Assembly: GCF_016908565.1 (NCBI RefSeq)
Contig: NZ_JAFBED010000005.1
Coordinates: 283,694 to 347,693 of the forward strand
Length of the DNA stretch: 64,000 nucleotides
Reading direction: 5' to 3'
Source of the DNA: Sutcliffiella tianshenii
Lineage (GTDB): Bacteria > Bacillota > Bacilli > Bacillales > Bacillaceae_I
The stretch's first letter is position 1. Every line of letters begins with the position of its first letter. A model generated the notes under the pieces. It made no database searches, was not told the DNA's origin, and saw nothing but the letters and a program-made list of their open reading frames with translations. This document shows, piece by piece, positions 28,718 through 37,469 of this stretch. The position numbers were made by a program, and so were the translations under genes.

Positions 28718-29116
28718 TTAAATATGTAACAAGGACATTAAGCCAAAACCAAGAATAAAACCAATCATTGCACCTAGTACACTCAAAAGGATGTATAGTG
28801 CCGCTTTCTTTACAGATCCTTCTCTCAGCAGTTGCACTGCCTCCATACTGAATGTGGAAAAAGTAGTGAATGCCCCCAAAAAGCCGATACCCACTAAAAG
28901 AAATGGCAGGTTCCCATAGAGTTCAGGTTCTTCGTGGAGGTGGCCCATCAACAGCCCCAATCCAATTGAACCGGCTATATTGACTGTAAGCATGGAGACA
29001 GGAATTCTCGGGGATGGGTAAAGCCTCATGATGATTTTTCCAGTTAAATACCTGGCAACAGCACCGGTGCCACCACCCAGGGCAACCAACAGCTGTTGCA
29101 TGCCTTCATGCATCAT
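28718..29116 (-). CDS. crcB: Fluoride channel subunit FluC/CrcB (second of pair)
   Basis: A 132-aa four-helix membrane protein. 'ALGGGTGAVARYLTGK' opens it and 'GFLGAFTTFSTFSMEAVQLL' is the fluoride-pore signature with the conserved Phe/Thr/Ser residues. Fluc channels export F- as dual-topology dimers; a pair of adjacent genes often yields a heterodimer. ATG 29116 overlaps the upstream fluC stop by 4 nt. Confidence 0.92.
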   Translation of the reverse strand: MMHEGMQQLLVALGGGTGAVARYLTGKIIMRLYPSPRIPVSMLTVNIAGSIGLGLLMGHLHEEPELYGNLPFLLVGIGFLGAFTTFSTFSMEAVQLLREGSVKKAALYILLSVLGAMIGFILGFGLMSLLHI

Positions 29117-29514
29117 TCCGCCCCAACCTTTCCGGACTTAAGATAGTGAGCGCAAGCCTTGGTACCCAATTGGATTCCAAGGAACGCCAATGCTATCCCA
29201 AAGATAACGGAAATAGTGACATAGGATGCAGCCTCAAGCATCAGTCCATCCATCCACAAATGAACGGCGTCGCCACCAAACGTGGACATCGTGGTAAATC
29301 CACCACACAATCCTACCCCAAGGCCAACCTTCACCCATTCCCTTCCCTGCACCACCAGGAAAACCCCACTAAGAACACCCAGCAAAAAACTGCCAAGCAA
29401 ATTCTCCACCACCGTCCCCAGCGGAAACCCAAACCCCAGCACCCCAACATTAATCCAATACCGCAAAGAAGCACCTACCGCTCCCCCAACAAAAACCGCC
29501 AGCACATTCGCCAT
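29113..29514 (-). CDS. crcB: Fluoride channel subunit FluC/CrcB (first of pair)
   Basis: A 133-aa four-helix membrane protein with 'FVGGAVGASLRYWINV' and the pore signature 'GLCGGFTTMSTFGGDAVHL'. Partner of the downstream fluC (ATGA overlap). GGAAGGTGAATG lies just before ATG 29514. I looked for a fluoride (crcB-motif) riboswitch in the 150 nt upstream and did not see one. Confidence 0.92.
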   Translation of the reverse strand: MANVLAVFVGGAVGASLRYWINVGVLGFGFPLGTVVENLLGSFLLGVLSGVFLVVQGREWVKVGLGVGLCGGFTTMSTFGGDAVHLWMDGLMLEAASYVTISVIFGIALAFLGIQLGTKACAHYLKSGKVGAE

Positions 29515-29725
29515 AAACCTTCATTCACCTTCCGGGGTCTGGCCCCTTACAATAATTTAATTCTATTGTAATACAATTGAAGTGATAATTCACAGGGATG
29601 TGTTGCGTATAGAGGTGGGCATGAGGATTCATGGAGGGGGATTTTTTCTTTTGGGGAGCTGTATTGGTTATAGTTTGCTGGGAATAATATAGAATAGACC
29701 AACTCTACCTTAGGAGGAGTATTTC

Positions 29726-29974
29726 GTGGATCAGCAGGAAAGAAATCAAATGAGCGACGTCAGAGGTGAAAAGATTGCCAATGAAGGAATGAAGGTGCGC
29801 ACCACTTTATCACAGGAGAAATTACAACGTCATCTTTCATTTGTCCGGAATGAGCTTGCAGAAGATTACCCGCTTTCATTGAAAAGGGCGCTTTCCGAGC
29901 GCGCCATTTCCTTGAACAGAAAAAAACTCACCCAAATTTTGAAGGAAGATGAACAGTCCGAGGAAGCCAGATAA
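29726..29974 (+). CDS. Small hypothetical protein
   Basis: 82 aa, charged and helical, no membrane segment. GTG start at 29726 is backed by a strong AGGAGGAG. The C-terminal half ('SLKRALSERAISLNRKKLTQ') is basic, the end acidic. Not recognised. Monocistronic and convergent with the epimerase-like gene. Confidence 0.6.
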   Translation: MDQQERNQMSDVRGEKIANEGMKVRTTLSQEKLQRHLSFVRNELAEDYPLSLKRALSERAISLNRKKLTQILKEDEQSEEAR

Positions 29975-30029
29975 GATACCATGATTGTCACATGAGGGAC
30001 TAAAGCCTCCAAATGGCATCCCTCGGCCT

Positions 30030-30064
30030 AAAAAAGAAGCTGGCACTATTTGCCAGCTTCTTCT
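30030..30064. terminator. Bidirectional terminator
   Basis: AAGAAGCTGGC-actattt-GCCAGCTTCTTC flanked by A and T tracts, between the 82-aa gene and the convergent oxidoreductase gene. Confidence 0.88.
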
Positions 30065-30067
30065 TGT

Positions 30068-31132
30068 TTAGAGCTCAACCTTTTCCAAATCCGGTTCAAA
30101 GTAGGCCCTTACAATAATATTCAGGATCTCATCAGTCATATTCAGATGAGCAATCGGGCTATCGGCGATCAATTTCTGGGTATTGCGATCGCTAAAGGCA
30201 ATGCTGCGATCCAGATACGGATCAAACACTTGCAGCATTCCGTTGAGTTGTTCTTCAACAGGAGATAGCGAAAAACTTGTCCCTTTTTCATAGATGCCGA
30301 GGTTATCGAATTGAAGATGATTTTTGATGGTATTCAATATTTCCCTGTTTTTCGGTGGTGATGGATTCGTAATGTTATAGATTGTATTTTTTTCGGCCTT
30401 TGTAGCCGCGATGGTTAAAATATCAGCTACATAATCGACTGGCACCAAATTGGATGTGCCATCTTTAGAACCGACAAGATGCACCTTCTCATTACTGTCT
30501 TTACGATCCAGACGGCGCTTGAATAGTTCAAGACCCCTCATGAACCCATAAAGTGTAAAGGCGGAATCCGCTTCACCTGTTTTGGAATCGCCCACAATGA
30601 TGGCCGGCCTGAAGATGGAAACATCCATTTTGTCTCGGTAACGAAATACCTCATGCTCTGCAAGGACCTTACTCTCTTCATAGGGATTATTGAACCTTTG
30701 GGTCGTTTCATATAATTCCTCTGCACCTTCATTTGATTTCCCGACCGTATAAGCTGTACTCACGTGGATGAATTTCGTTGCACCCAGTTTTTCTGCAACC
30801 TTTAGCGCCTCTTTCGTTCCCGTGTAATTCATTTGCATTAACGTATCATGCAGGTCATGGTCGAATTTCACAAGGGCCGCCAGATGATAGAAGATGTCAA
30901 CGTTATTTGACAGGGAATCTAGCACAGCCTTTGATATTCCAAAATTCGGCAGAACAATATCACCTTGAAGGATATGGACCCTCCCCTGTAAGGATAGAGG
31001 AAGATTCCCCTTCAAAGCATTGGCTTTTTCTATATTTCGTGCCAGTATATGAACAGTGTGACCTTCTTCCAATAGGTTGCGGATAAGCCTGCCCCCAAGA
31101 AATCCAGTAGCACCCGTTAAAAATATATTCAT
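30068..31132 (-). CDS. Extended SDR / NAD-dependent epimerase-type oxidoreductase
   Basis: 354 aa. The N-terminal NAD(P)-binding motif 'FLTGATGFLGGRLIRNLLEE', catalytic 'YEESK' (YxxxK, about 151-155) with a Ser in 'HVSTAYTVG', and 'FRPAIIVGDSKTGE' place it in the extended short-chain dehydrogenase group, nearest thioester-reductase/male-sterility (NAD_binding_4) type. It could act on a lipid or sugar-linked substrate; the sequence does not decide. GGAGG precedes ATG 31132. Confidence 0.8.
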   Translation of the reverse strand: MNIFLTGATGFLGGRLIRNLLEEGHTVHILARNIEKANALKGNLPLSLQGRVHILQGDIVLPNFGISKAVLDSLSNNVDIFYHLAALVKFDHDLHDTLMQMNYTGTKEALKVAEKLGATKFIHVSTAYTVGKSNEGAEELYETTQRFNNPYEESKVLAEHEVFRYRDKMDVSIFRPAIIVGDSKTGEADSAFTLYGFMRGLELFKRRLDRKDSNEKVHLVGSKDGTSNLVPVDYVADILTIAATKAEKNTIYNITNPSPPKNREILNTIKNHLQFDNLGIYEKGTSFSLSPVEEQLNGMLQVFDPYLDRSIAFSDRNTQKLIADSPIAHLNMTDEILNIIVRAYFEPDLEKVEL

Positions 31133-31313
31133 AGAAGTTCCTCCATTGTTGAAGCATGATTTTCAATCAACACTACTACAATCTTAATATAGAATCCTTG
31201 TTAAATCAAAACTTGGAAAATATTGAAGATTTCAACGAGCCTATCAATGTTGGCAGATGATCTGCCCTATCGGGTATAATGAAACAAAAAAGGTGTCTTG
31301 AAGGGAGTCTGTG

Positions 31314-32441
31314 ATGAAAAAATTTTGGGGAATCATTTTTCTGATGGCTATTGGATTGGCAGCCTATTTTTTTATACCCAAGATTTTCGCTTCCGTAACA
31401 GAAAAGTCGCTTGGCAGTGTCCCTTTTGAATATAGGGAAGATGCAAATATCGCCTATGCCACATTTGCAGGTGGATGCTTTTGGTGCATGGAACCTCCTT
31501 TTGAGAAACTACCCGGAGTTTATGAGGTGGTTTCCGGCTATACTGGAGGGCAAGTCGAAAATCCCTCCTATAATGAAGTGACTACTGGTACGACAGGCCA
31601 TGTGGAGGCGGTGGTCGTCACCTATAACCCCAATATCATCGAGTATTCCACCCTTCTGGATGTATTTTGGAGACAGGTCGATCCCACCGATGCAGAAGGG
31701 CAATTTGTCGATAGAGGCTCTCCCTATCGATCAGCCATTTTTGTCCACAATGCCGAACAAATGACGGAAGCTGAGAAATCAAAGGAAGAACTGACAACAT
31801 CCGGGCGGTTTGAAAAGCCTATTGTGACGGAAATCCTTGAGGCTGAGAACTTTTATATCGCAGAAGATTATCATCAGGACTACTATCTGAAAAATCCGGT
31901 CCGTTATGATTACTATCGCAACAATTCCGGTCGAGACGACTTTCTTGAAAAAGCTTGGGGAGACGAACGTTTCATTACACCTGTTGTAAAGGCTGTAGAC
32001 AACTCCCTGCTTCATCTTTCCAAGGAGGAACTGAAATCCGTTCTGACCGAGGAGCAGTATTTTGTCACACAGGAGGAAGGAACCGAGGAGCCATTCAACA
32101 ATGAATATTGGGATTTCGAAGGGGAAGGCATCTATGTGGATATCGTTTCCGGCGAAGCCCTATTCAGCTCCTTGGACAAATACGATTCCGGTACCGGCTG
32201 GCCTAGCTTTACTAAGCCTTTGGTCGAGGAAAATATAGTGGAGCTTGAGGACCGCGCCCTGTTCACCGTCCGTACAGAGGTCCGCAGCAAACTTGGGAAT
32301 TCACACCTCGGTCATGTCTTTGATGATGGTCCTGAACCGACAGGCCTCCGCTACTGCATGAACTCGGCTGCACTTCGATTTATCGCAAAAGAAGATTTAA
32401 CAGAAGAAGGATACGGAGAATTTGTGGGAATTTTTGATTAG
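31314..32441 (+). CDS. msrAB: Membrane-anchored MsrA-MsrB fusion methionine sulfoxide reductase
   Basis: 375 aa. An uncleaved hydrophobic anchor (about 4-25) is followed by MsrA (about 45-200; catalytic C55 in '[11 protein letters not shown]') and MsrB (about 225-370; 'GTGWPSF' and catalytic Cys in '[11 protein letters not shown]'). The zinc cysteines of many MsrB proteins are not seen. It reduces both stereoisomers of methionine sulfoxide, here probably outside the membrane, with electrons from an extracytoplasmic thiol system. GTG 31311 is adjacent, but ATG 31314 has AAGGGAG with 6-nt spacing. Confidence 0.92.
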   Translation: MKKFWGIIFLMAIGLAAYFFIPKIFASVTEKSLGSVPFEYREDANIAYATFAGGCFWCMEPPFEKLPGVYEVVSGYTGGQVENPSYNEVTTGTTGHVEAVVVTYNPNIIEYSTLLDVFWRQVDPTDAEGQFVDRGSPYRSAIFVHNAEQMTEAEKSKEELTTSGRFEKPIVTEILEAENFYIAEDYHQDYYLKNPVRYDYYRNNSGRDDFLEKAWGDERFITPVVKAVDNSLLHLSKEELKSVLTEEQYFVTQEEGTEEPFNNEYWDFEGEGIYVDIVSGEALFSSLDKYDSGTGWPSFTKPLVEENIVELEDRALFTVRTEVRSKLGNSHLGHVFDDGPEPTGLRYCMNSAALRFIAKEDLTEEGYGEFVGIFD

Positions 32442-32451
32442 GCAGAGCAAA

Positions 32452-32493
32452 TTAAAAGCACTTTTCCCTTATCAATCGGAAAAGTGCTTTTTG
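32452..32493. terminator. Terminator between msrAB and proC
   Basis: AAAAGCACTTTTCC-cttatcaatc-GGAAAAGTGCTTTTT; bidirectional between convergent genes. Confidence 0.88.
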
Positions 32494-32500
32494 ATTTGTC

Positions 32501-33319
32501 CTACCTTTCGCCCGCGAGCGCCTTGGACTTTTTTGTGCATGCCTCCATGGCAGATACGACTGCGGCACGGAAGCCCTGTTTTTCCAAAGTAGTTACGGCT
32601 TCAATGGTTGCCCCGCCCGGTGTACAGACATTATCCTTCAGCTCGCCTGGATGCTTGCCTGTCTCCAATACCATTTTGGCGGCTCCAAGTACAGCCTGGG
32701 CTGCCAGCTTGTAGGCCTGTTCGCGCGGGATTCCTTGCTGCACCGCTCCATCGGCCAATGCTTCGATGAACATATAGACATAAGCAGGCGAAGATCCGCT
32801 GACAGCAGGTATCGCATCCATCAGCTGTTCTGTCACTACTTCCGCCTGACCAAAGCTTTCAAATAGCCTGATTACCTCCTGCAGTTCTTCCCTTAAAACC
32901 TGCTCGTTTGCACAAATAGCGCTCATGCCTTCACCTACCAGTGATGGGGTATTCGGCATCACACGTACCGCCTTGATTCTTTTTTGGAAGGCTCCCTCCA
33001 AAAAGTTCAATGTAATCCCGGCAGCAATGGTAATGATCACCGCATCTTCTTTTACAGCCCCCTTGATTTCCTCAATTACAGCACCATGCAAATCAGGCTT
33101 CACCGCCAGTATCAGGATGTCAGCATGCTTTGCCACTTCTCCATTATGTAAGCCTGCCTTGATTTGAAACCTCTGTGAAACCTGCGTCACTGTTTTTTCC
33201 GTTCTCGCACTGGCAACTATCTGGTCCGGCTCATAAAGTTTAGACTTCAGCAGTCCGCCAATGATAGCCTGTGCCATTTTTCCGCATCCGATAAATCCTA
33301 TTTGTTTTTTCATGTTCAT
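32501..33319 (-). CDS. proC: Pyrroline-5-carboxylate reductase
   Basis: 272 aa. Final step of proline synthesis: NAD(P)H-dependent reduction of 1-pyrroline-5-carboxylate. N-terminal Rossmann motif 'IGFIGCGKMAQAIIGG', 'VRVMPNTPSLVGEGMSAI' near 115-132, and the C-terminal dimer domain 'DNVCTPGGATIEAVTTLE'. Candidate starts at 33328 (GTG), 33322 and 33319 (ATG) all follow TAGGAG; 33319 has 8-nt spacing. Confidence 0.95.
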   Translation of the reverse strand: MNMKKQIGFIGCGKMAQAIIGGLLKSKLYEPDQIVASARTEKTVTQVSQRFQIKAGLHNGEVAKHADILILAVKPDLHGAVIEEIKGAVKEDAVIITIAAGITLNFLEGAFQKRIKAVRVMPNTPSLVGEGMSAICANEQVLREELQEVIRLFESFGQAEVVTEQLMDAIPAVSGSSPAYVYMFIEALADGAVQQGIPREQAYKLAAQAVLGAAKMVLETGKHPGELKDNVCTPGGATIEAVTTLEKQGFRAAVVSAMEACTKKSKALAGER

Positions 33320-33400
33320 CATCTTCACTCCTATACTGTATGAATCGTATTATATAAGAATGGATAAGGTCTGTACAACGCTACACTGAACCTGTCCCCA

Positions 33401-33433
33401 TAAAAAAACACACCGCTTAGGGCGGTGAGCATT
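33401..33433 (-). terminator. Terminator of the CorC/HlyC-type gene
   Basis: Reverse strand CTCACCGCCCTAAGCGGTGTGTTTTTTT: a short GC stem with a T run, abutting the stop of the 422-aa gene. Confidence 0.75.
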
Positions 33434-33434
33434 T

Positions 33435-34703
33435 TTATGCCGAAAAGACGATTTCGAGGTTCCGTTCCACGACTACCTTTTGGATGCGGTGTTTTTTTAC
33501 TTCCTCTATGTGGATGGTAAAGCTTTCGCACTCCACTTTTTCACCCTTCTTGGGCAAGTAGCCGAGGGTGTCGGAAATCCAGCCGCTTAAAGTATTTGCA
33601 GAAGACTCTTCCACTTCCAATTGCAGCAGTTCGGAAAACTCCTCAACCGGAAGTCGGCCGTCCATACGGAACATCCGTTCATCGATGACTTCGATATAAT
33701 CTTCGTTCTCATCATGCTCATCCCAAATTTCCCCGACAATTTCTTCAATGATATCTTCAATCGAAATGATACCTGCCGTTCCTCCATACTCATCCAGTAC
33801 AATGGCCAGATGGTTTTGTGAGCTTTGCAGCTCTTTTAAGAGGTTGGATATTTTCGCAGAACCAATCACGAAGAAAGGGGCACGACTGATATCCATCAAG
33901 GTAAAATTAGGATTTTGGACATATTGGGCAAAGAAATCCCGGTGTGAGATGACACCGATGATATTGTCGATCGATCCATCATATAGAGGTAAACGGGAAT
34001 ACTTTTCATGTATGAATATTTCCTTGATCTCTTCAATGGATGTCTCAATGGAAATTGCTACTACGTCCGGTCTTGGCGTCAGGATATCCTTTACGATGAT
34101 ATCATCGAACGCAATGGCGTTATGCAGCAATTCTCGTTCCTGAGTGAGAAAAATCCCTTCTTCTTCACCGATTTCCACCATTGCCTTTACATCTTCCTCT
34201 GTAACAGTAGGTTCATCCTTACCAGCCCCGATAAGCCTGTTGACACCTACCTTCAGTTGGACAAACAACCATGTGATCGGGAAAAAGAGTTTCATGACTG
34301 TCATTAAAGAAGCTGATATTAATAGTAGATACTTTTCCGCAAATTGCTTCGCTAAAGATTTAGGCAAGATCTCACCGAATATCAGGACCAGGATGGTGAT
34401 TACCGTGGTGGATATGAGCAGGGTACTTCCTTCACTACCATAGACCTGGGTGGCAATATTCGTAGCAATCGCAGCAAGTGCAATGTTCACGATATTGTTC
34501 CCGATCAAGATGGTTGAAATGCTCTGGTCAAAATTATCCGCCATCTTCAATGAGCGTTTTGCTTTCGCATTGTTGCTTTCAGCCTGATTACGAAGCCTCA
34601 CTTTGTTGACGCTCGTAATTGCTGTTTCTGAAGCTGAAAAATATCCTGATAATAATAACAATGCCCCTAATATAATTATCGAGTCATAGGGTATACTGTC
34701 CAA
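33435..34703 (-). CDS. CNNM/CorC (HlyC) family membrane protein, YhdP/MpfA-like
   Basis: 422 aa. DUF21 membrane domain with about four helices (5-190), two CBS domains (about 205-325, 'ILTPRPDVVAISIETSIEE', 'DEYGGTAGIISIEDIIEE') and the C-terminal CorC_HlyC domain (about 340-420). B. subtilis YhdP/MpfA of this family exports Mg2+; that role is likely here but other YhdT/YrkA paralogues share the fold. It could balance the MgtE importer in this window. Confidence 0.88.
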   Translation of the reverse strand: MDSIPYDSIIILGALLLLSGYFSASETAITSVNKVRLRNQAESNNAKAKRSLKMADNFDQSISTILIGNNIVNIALAAIATNIATQVYGSEGSTLLISTTVITILVLIFGEILPKSLAKQFAEKYLLLISASLMTVMKLFFPITWLFVQLKVGVNRLIGAGKDEPTVTEEDVKAMVEIGEEEGIFLTQERELLHNAIAFDDIIVKDILTPRPDVVAISIETSIEEIKEIFIHEKYSRLPLYDGSIDNIIGVISHRDFFAQYVQNPNFTLMDISRAPFFVIGSAKISNLLKELQSSQNHLAIVLDEYGGTAGIISIEDIIEEIVGEIWDEHDENEDYIEVIDERMFRMDGRLPVEEFSELLQLEVEESSANTLSGWISDTLGYLPKKGEKVECESFTIHIEEVKKHRIQKVVVERNLEIVFSA

Positions 34704-34855
34704 GTTTCCATCACTCTCCTACATATTGATACTATAAATATATTTACAAATACCACTTTTAGCAATAAATATGCGAAATTTATTTTAAATTTTTTTAATT
34801 TTCCTGATAATTCATCCTTGTTTCTAAGATATTTCCAACCACATCATTCATATGT

Positions 34856-34879
34856 TATAATTATCTCGAATTCAAGATA
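34856..34879 (+). promoter_or_regulatory. mhqO promoter -10 and MhqR-like operator
   Basis: TATAAT at 34856-34861 is followed at once by TATCTCGAATTCAAGATA (34862-34879), an 18-bp palindrome with one mismatched pair. It matches the B. subtilis MhqR box (TATCTcGAATTCgAGATA) as I recall it. Placement over the transcription start predicts repression relieved by quinones. Confidence 0.78.
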
Positions 34880-34900
34880 AAATGATGAAGGAGAATGAAG

Positions 34901-35869
34901 ATGAATCTTTTAGGACTCCACCATGTCTCTATCCTTACAGGAAAAGCTGAAAAAAACTATCAATTTTTCACTGATATATTAGGTATGCGATTGGTAAAAA
35001 AGACTGTCAATCAGGATAATACATCCTCATACCATTTATTTTACGGAGATGCAAAAGGGAATCCCGGCACGGAAATCACCTTTTTTGATATTCCAAACCT
35101 GGGACGCACATACGAAGGAGTGTCAAGCATCTCCTCCACTTCGCTAAGGGTGGCCACTACGGAATCCCTTCGATTCTGGAAGGAAAGGTTCCAGACACTC
35201 CAAGTGAAGCATGGAGAAATAGAAAAAAGAGCGGGGCGGGATACGCTCCATTTTGAAGACCATGAAGGAACCAAACTGATACTGGTTGCCGATAACGGAG
35301 AGAACGGTGTTGCAGCTGGCGTCCCATGGGAAAAGTCCGATATTCCGAAGGAGCATGCCATCATCGGATTAGGTCCTGTAACCTTAACTGTAAAGTCCGC
35401 CCCCCCAACTACCAGTATCCTGAAAAATATCATGGGCTTCAGATACGCAGGTTCCTATCCTTCTCTGAAAGGGGATTTTCCTGATGTGGAGGTATATGCA
35501 ACCGGTGAGGGCGGGCCTGGAGCAGAAGTTCATATTGAAACCCGCCCCGACCTCCCACAAGAGAAGCTTGGCCGGGGCGGCGTCCACCACGTAGCCTTCC
35601 GGATACCTAACCAGGAAGAGTTCAACCTATGGGTACAACGCATACGTGAAATCCGTTTGCCGAACTCCGGGGAAGTGGAGCGCTACTATTTCAAGGCCCT
35701 CTATTTCAGAGAACCAAACGGCATCCTGTTCGAATTATCAACAGACACTCCTGGCTTCACTGCAGATGAACCTCTCGAGACCATGGGAGAAAGACTGGCA
35801 TTGCCACCTTTTCTCGAACCAAAGAGAAAGGAGATTGAGGCAAGCCTCCGTCCGCTTGAGATAAATTGA
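34901..35869 (+). CDS. mhqO: Ring-cleaving dioxygenase MhqO-like (VOC family)
   Basis: 322 aa with two vicinal-oxygen-chelate domains: 'LGLHHVSILTGKAEKNYQFF' at the start and 'GRGGVHHVAFRIPNQEEF' in the second half; 'NGILFELSTDTPGF' provides the Glu ligand. Metal site: His from 'LHHVS', His from 'VHHVAF' and that Glu. Members (MhqO/MhqA/LinE-like) open hydroquinone-type rings and are induced by methylhydroquinone. ATG 34895 is only 1 nt from AAGGAG; ATG 34901 is preferred. The MhqR-like operator upstream supports the assignment. Confidence 0.88.
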   Translation: MNLLGLHHVSILTGKAEKNYQFFTDILGMRLVKKTVNQDNTSSYHLFYGDAKGNPGTEITFFDIPNLGRTYEGVSSISSTSLRVATTESLRFWKERFQTLQVKHGEIEKRAGRDTLHFEDHEGTKLILVADNGENGVAAGVPWEKSDIPKEHAIIGLGPVTLTVKSAPPTTSILKNIMGFRYAGSYPSLKGDFPDVEVYATGEGGPGAEVHIETRPDLPQEKLGRGGVHHVAFRIPNQEEFNLWVQRIREIRLPNSGEVERYYFKALYFREPNGILFELSTDTPGFTADEPLETMGERLALPPFLEPKRKEIEASLRPLEIN

Positions 35870-36006
35870 CAGAAGGAAAACAAGGACCACTGGTATATCC
35901 ATGGTCCTTGCTCGTTTATTCTAAGCAATTGAGTCAAACACCCACCATGTATCCGCTACCCTTTTTTTTCTCCTGCATATAATATCAGGGAAAGGAGGGT
36001 GTTTTC

Positions 36007-36186
36007 ATGGATAGAACGATTTTATTCCTGGCTTGTATTCTAGCTGGTTTTGCACTGATCAGGGTTCCGCTTACAGGTACTTTAGCAGCATTGGATCCAA
36101 TCGCTGCAGTTATCGGCGTCATTTCAATCCTGGTATTCTCCATTGTTTTGATTTTTTACGGAGTGCGATCTTTAATAAACAAATAA
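36007..36186 (+). CDS. Small two-helix membrane protein (59 aa)
   Basis: ATG 36007 with a strong GGAGGG ribosome-binding site. MDRTILFLACILAGFALIR starts it, with helices at about 4-20 and 30-53 and a short basic end ('GVRSLINK'). No family recognised; small dual-helix proteins of this kind are common in Bacillus and usually uncharacterised. Confidence 0.7.
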   Translation: MDRTILFLACILAGFALIRVPLTGTLAALDPIAAVIGVISILVFSIVLIFYGVRSLINK

Positions 36187-36260
36187 CATTTTGGTATTTC
36201 TCGGTATATTAATAGGGAAGTACAGCATGACATGAATCATTATGTGACAAAGCATTAAAA

Positions 36261-36293
36261 AATGAACGGGTGGCAATTAGCCACCCGTTTTGT
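36261..36293 (-). terminator. Terminator of the DNA alkylation repair gene
   Basis: ACGGGTGGC-taatt-GCCACCCGT stem with T-rich tail on the reverse strand (TTTTTTAATG); overlaps the stop. Confidence 0.82.
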
Positions 36294-36295
36294 TA

Positions 36296-37003
36296 TCAAC
36301 AAATACACGTTTTCCTTTTCACACCCAACTTTCCCCTTGTCTCGACCTTTTGGATATACTCTGTTGCCAAGGGCACTTTACACGCTGTCTGCCCAACATC
36401 CACATACACTTTTCCGATATGCCCGGCCACCTCCATTGCCTCCTCATGAAGTTCCTTCACATAACATCCGACAGATATGACAAAACCGTTCATTACATAT
36501 CTTACCCTGTTCTTTTCTTCATGGATCGTTTCTTTGACATGATGAAGCAACCTGCGAAGTTCCTCTTTATCAAGTAAGCTGTCATCCGTTATCGATAGAT
36601 AATTGGCATATACACTCCATCCGGCTGTAGCTATCTGTTCATCACTCGAATGTATCCATTCCCTTGCCAGCTCCATTGCGTATGGACTTTCTGCCGTAAC
36701 ACTTGCCACTGTATATTCAGACTGCATATACCAGGATGCCTTTTCCACCCAAACCTGCAGCTGCTCCTTTGTCATCTCTTTTGGGTTTACAGCTAAGCCA
36801 GCCAAATACATGGCATCATGATTACCAGTTTCAAAGAGTTCCAAAGCTAATGCCTGATTCTTTTTGACATACTTCACAAGCTTTTTCAGATCTCCCACTT
36901 TCACTCCAAACACTTCACCCTGAGCCCCGTGATTATAATAGATATTTTTCGTCTGTTCCGACCCAAGAGCTTCAAGCTCAATCATCAATTCCTGTAGAAT
37001 CAT
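36296..37003 (-). CDS. DNA alkylation repair protein (AlkD/HEAT-like)
   Basis: 235 aa made of HEAT-like helical pairs, with 'GVKVGDLKKLVKYVKK' (about 33-48) and 'WYMQSEYTVASVTAES', 'WIHSSDEQIATAGWSVYANY' typical of PF08713. AlkD-like members excise bulky alkylated bases without base flipping; some relatives lack glycosylase activity, so catalysis here is likely but unproven. GAGGTG precedes ATG 37003. C-terminus ends in an unusual 'KTCIC'. Confidence 0.85.
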   Translation of the reverse strand: MILQELMIELEALGSEQTKNIYYNHGAQGEVFGVKVGDLKKLVKYVKKNQALALELFETGNHDAMYLAGLAVNPKEMTKEQLQVWVEKASWYMQSEYTVASVTAESPYAMELAREWIHSSDEQIATAGWSVYANYLSITDDSLLDKEELRRLLHHVKETIHEEKNRVRYVMNGFVISVGCYVKELHEEAMEVAGHIGKVYVDVGQTACKVPLATEYIQKVETRGKLGVKRKTCIC

Positions 37004-37079
37004 ATTTTACACCTCATCAATATTTTGCTTTATCTATGTATACTAGGTAGAAATCGTAAATCCTTTTTCATGGTAAAAA

Positions 37080-37114
37080 AATGCCGATTTCTTGTTAAAA
37101 GAAATCGGCATTCT
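37080..37114. terminator. Hairpin terminator
   Basis: ATGCCGATTTCTT-gttaa-AAGAAATCGGCAT flanked by A/T tracts; follows the 69-aa zinc-finger-like gene on the reverse strand. Confidence 0.8.
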
Positions 37115-37130
37115 GTATATCACTCTATAG

Positions 37131-37340
37131 TCATCTTGCTTCTTTCGGCGGTTGGCATACGTCACATTTACGTTGATGATTATTTTTGAATTTCGTGAAA
37201 GTCTTCTCAAAATTGCTGCCGCAGGAACATTTAAATAGTAATTTTTGTGAGAACCCGTGATATTCCGTCGTCAGTAACTTACTTTCGGAATTTTTCTCGA
37301 CAAATTCATTGATCTTGCTGATTGTCCATCGTTTATTCAT
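37131..37340 (-). CDS. Small zinc-ribbon-like protein
   Basis: 69 aa with two Cys pairs, 'CSCGS' (about 39-43) and 'CDVCQ' (about 59-62), spaced as in a treble-clef/zinc ribbon, after the helix 'SKINEFVEKNSESKLL'. Resembles the short zinc modules found in phage and homing-type proteins; no specific family is assigned. GGAGGTG precedes ATG 37340. Confidence 0.6.
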   Translation of the reverse strand: MNKRWTISKINEFVEKNSESKLLTTEYHGFSQKLLFKCSCGSNFEKTFTKFKNNHQRKCDVCQPPKEAR

Positions 37341-37469
37341 TCTCTTACACCTCCATATTTTCGCTAAGCGGAGGCTTGTTTCGCATCCGTTCCATAATAA
37401 TTACTTTGGTTCCTCATTATAGCATGGACACTCAATCAATTAAACAAGATAATTGGTTGAGACTTATGA

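Noticed and set aside
29515..29725. Fluoride riboswitch before the fluC pair
   Set aside because: Conserved crcB-motif strings are not present in the upstream sequence on the coding strand.
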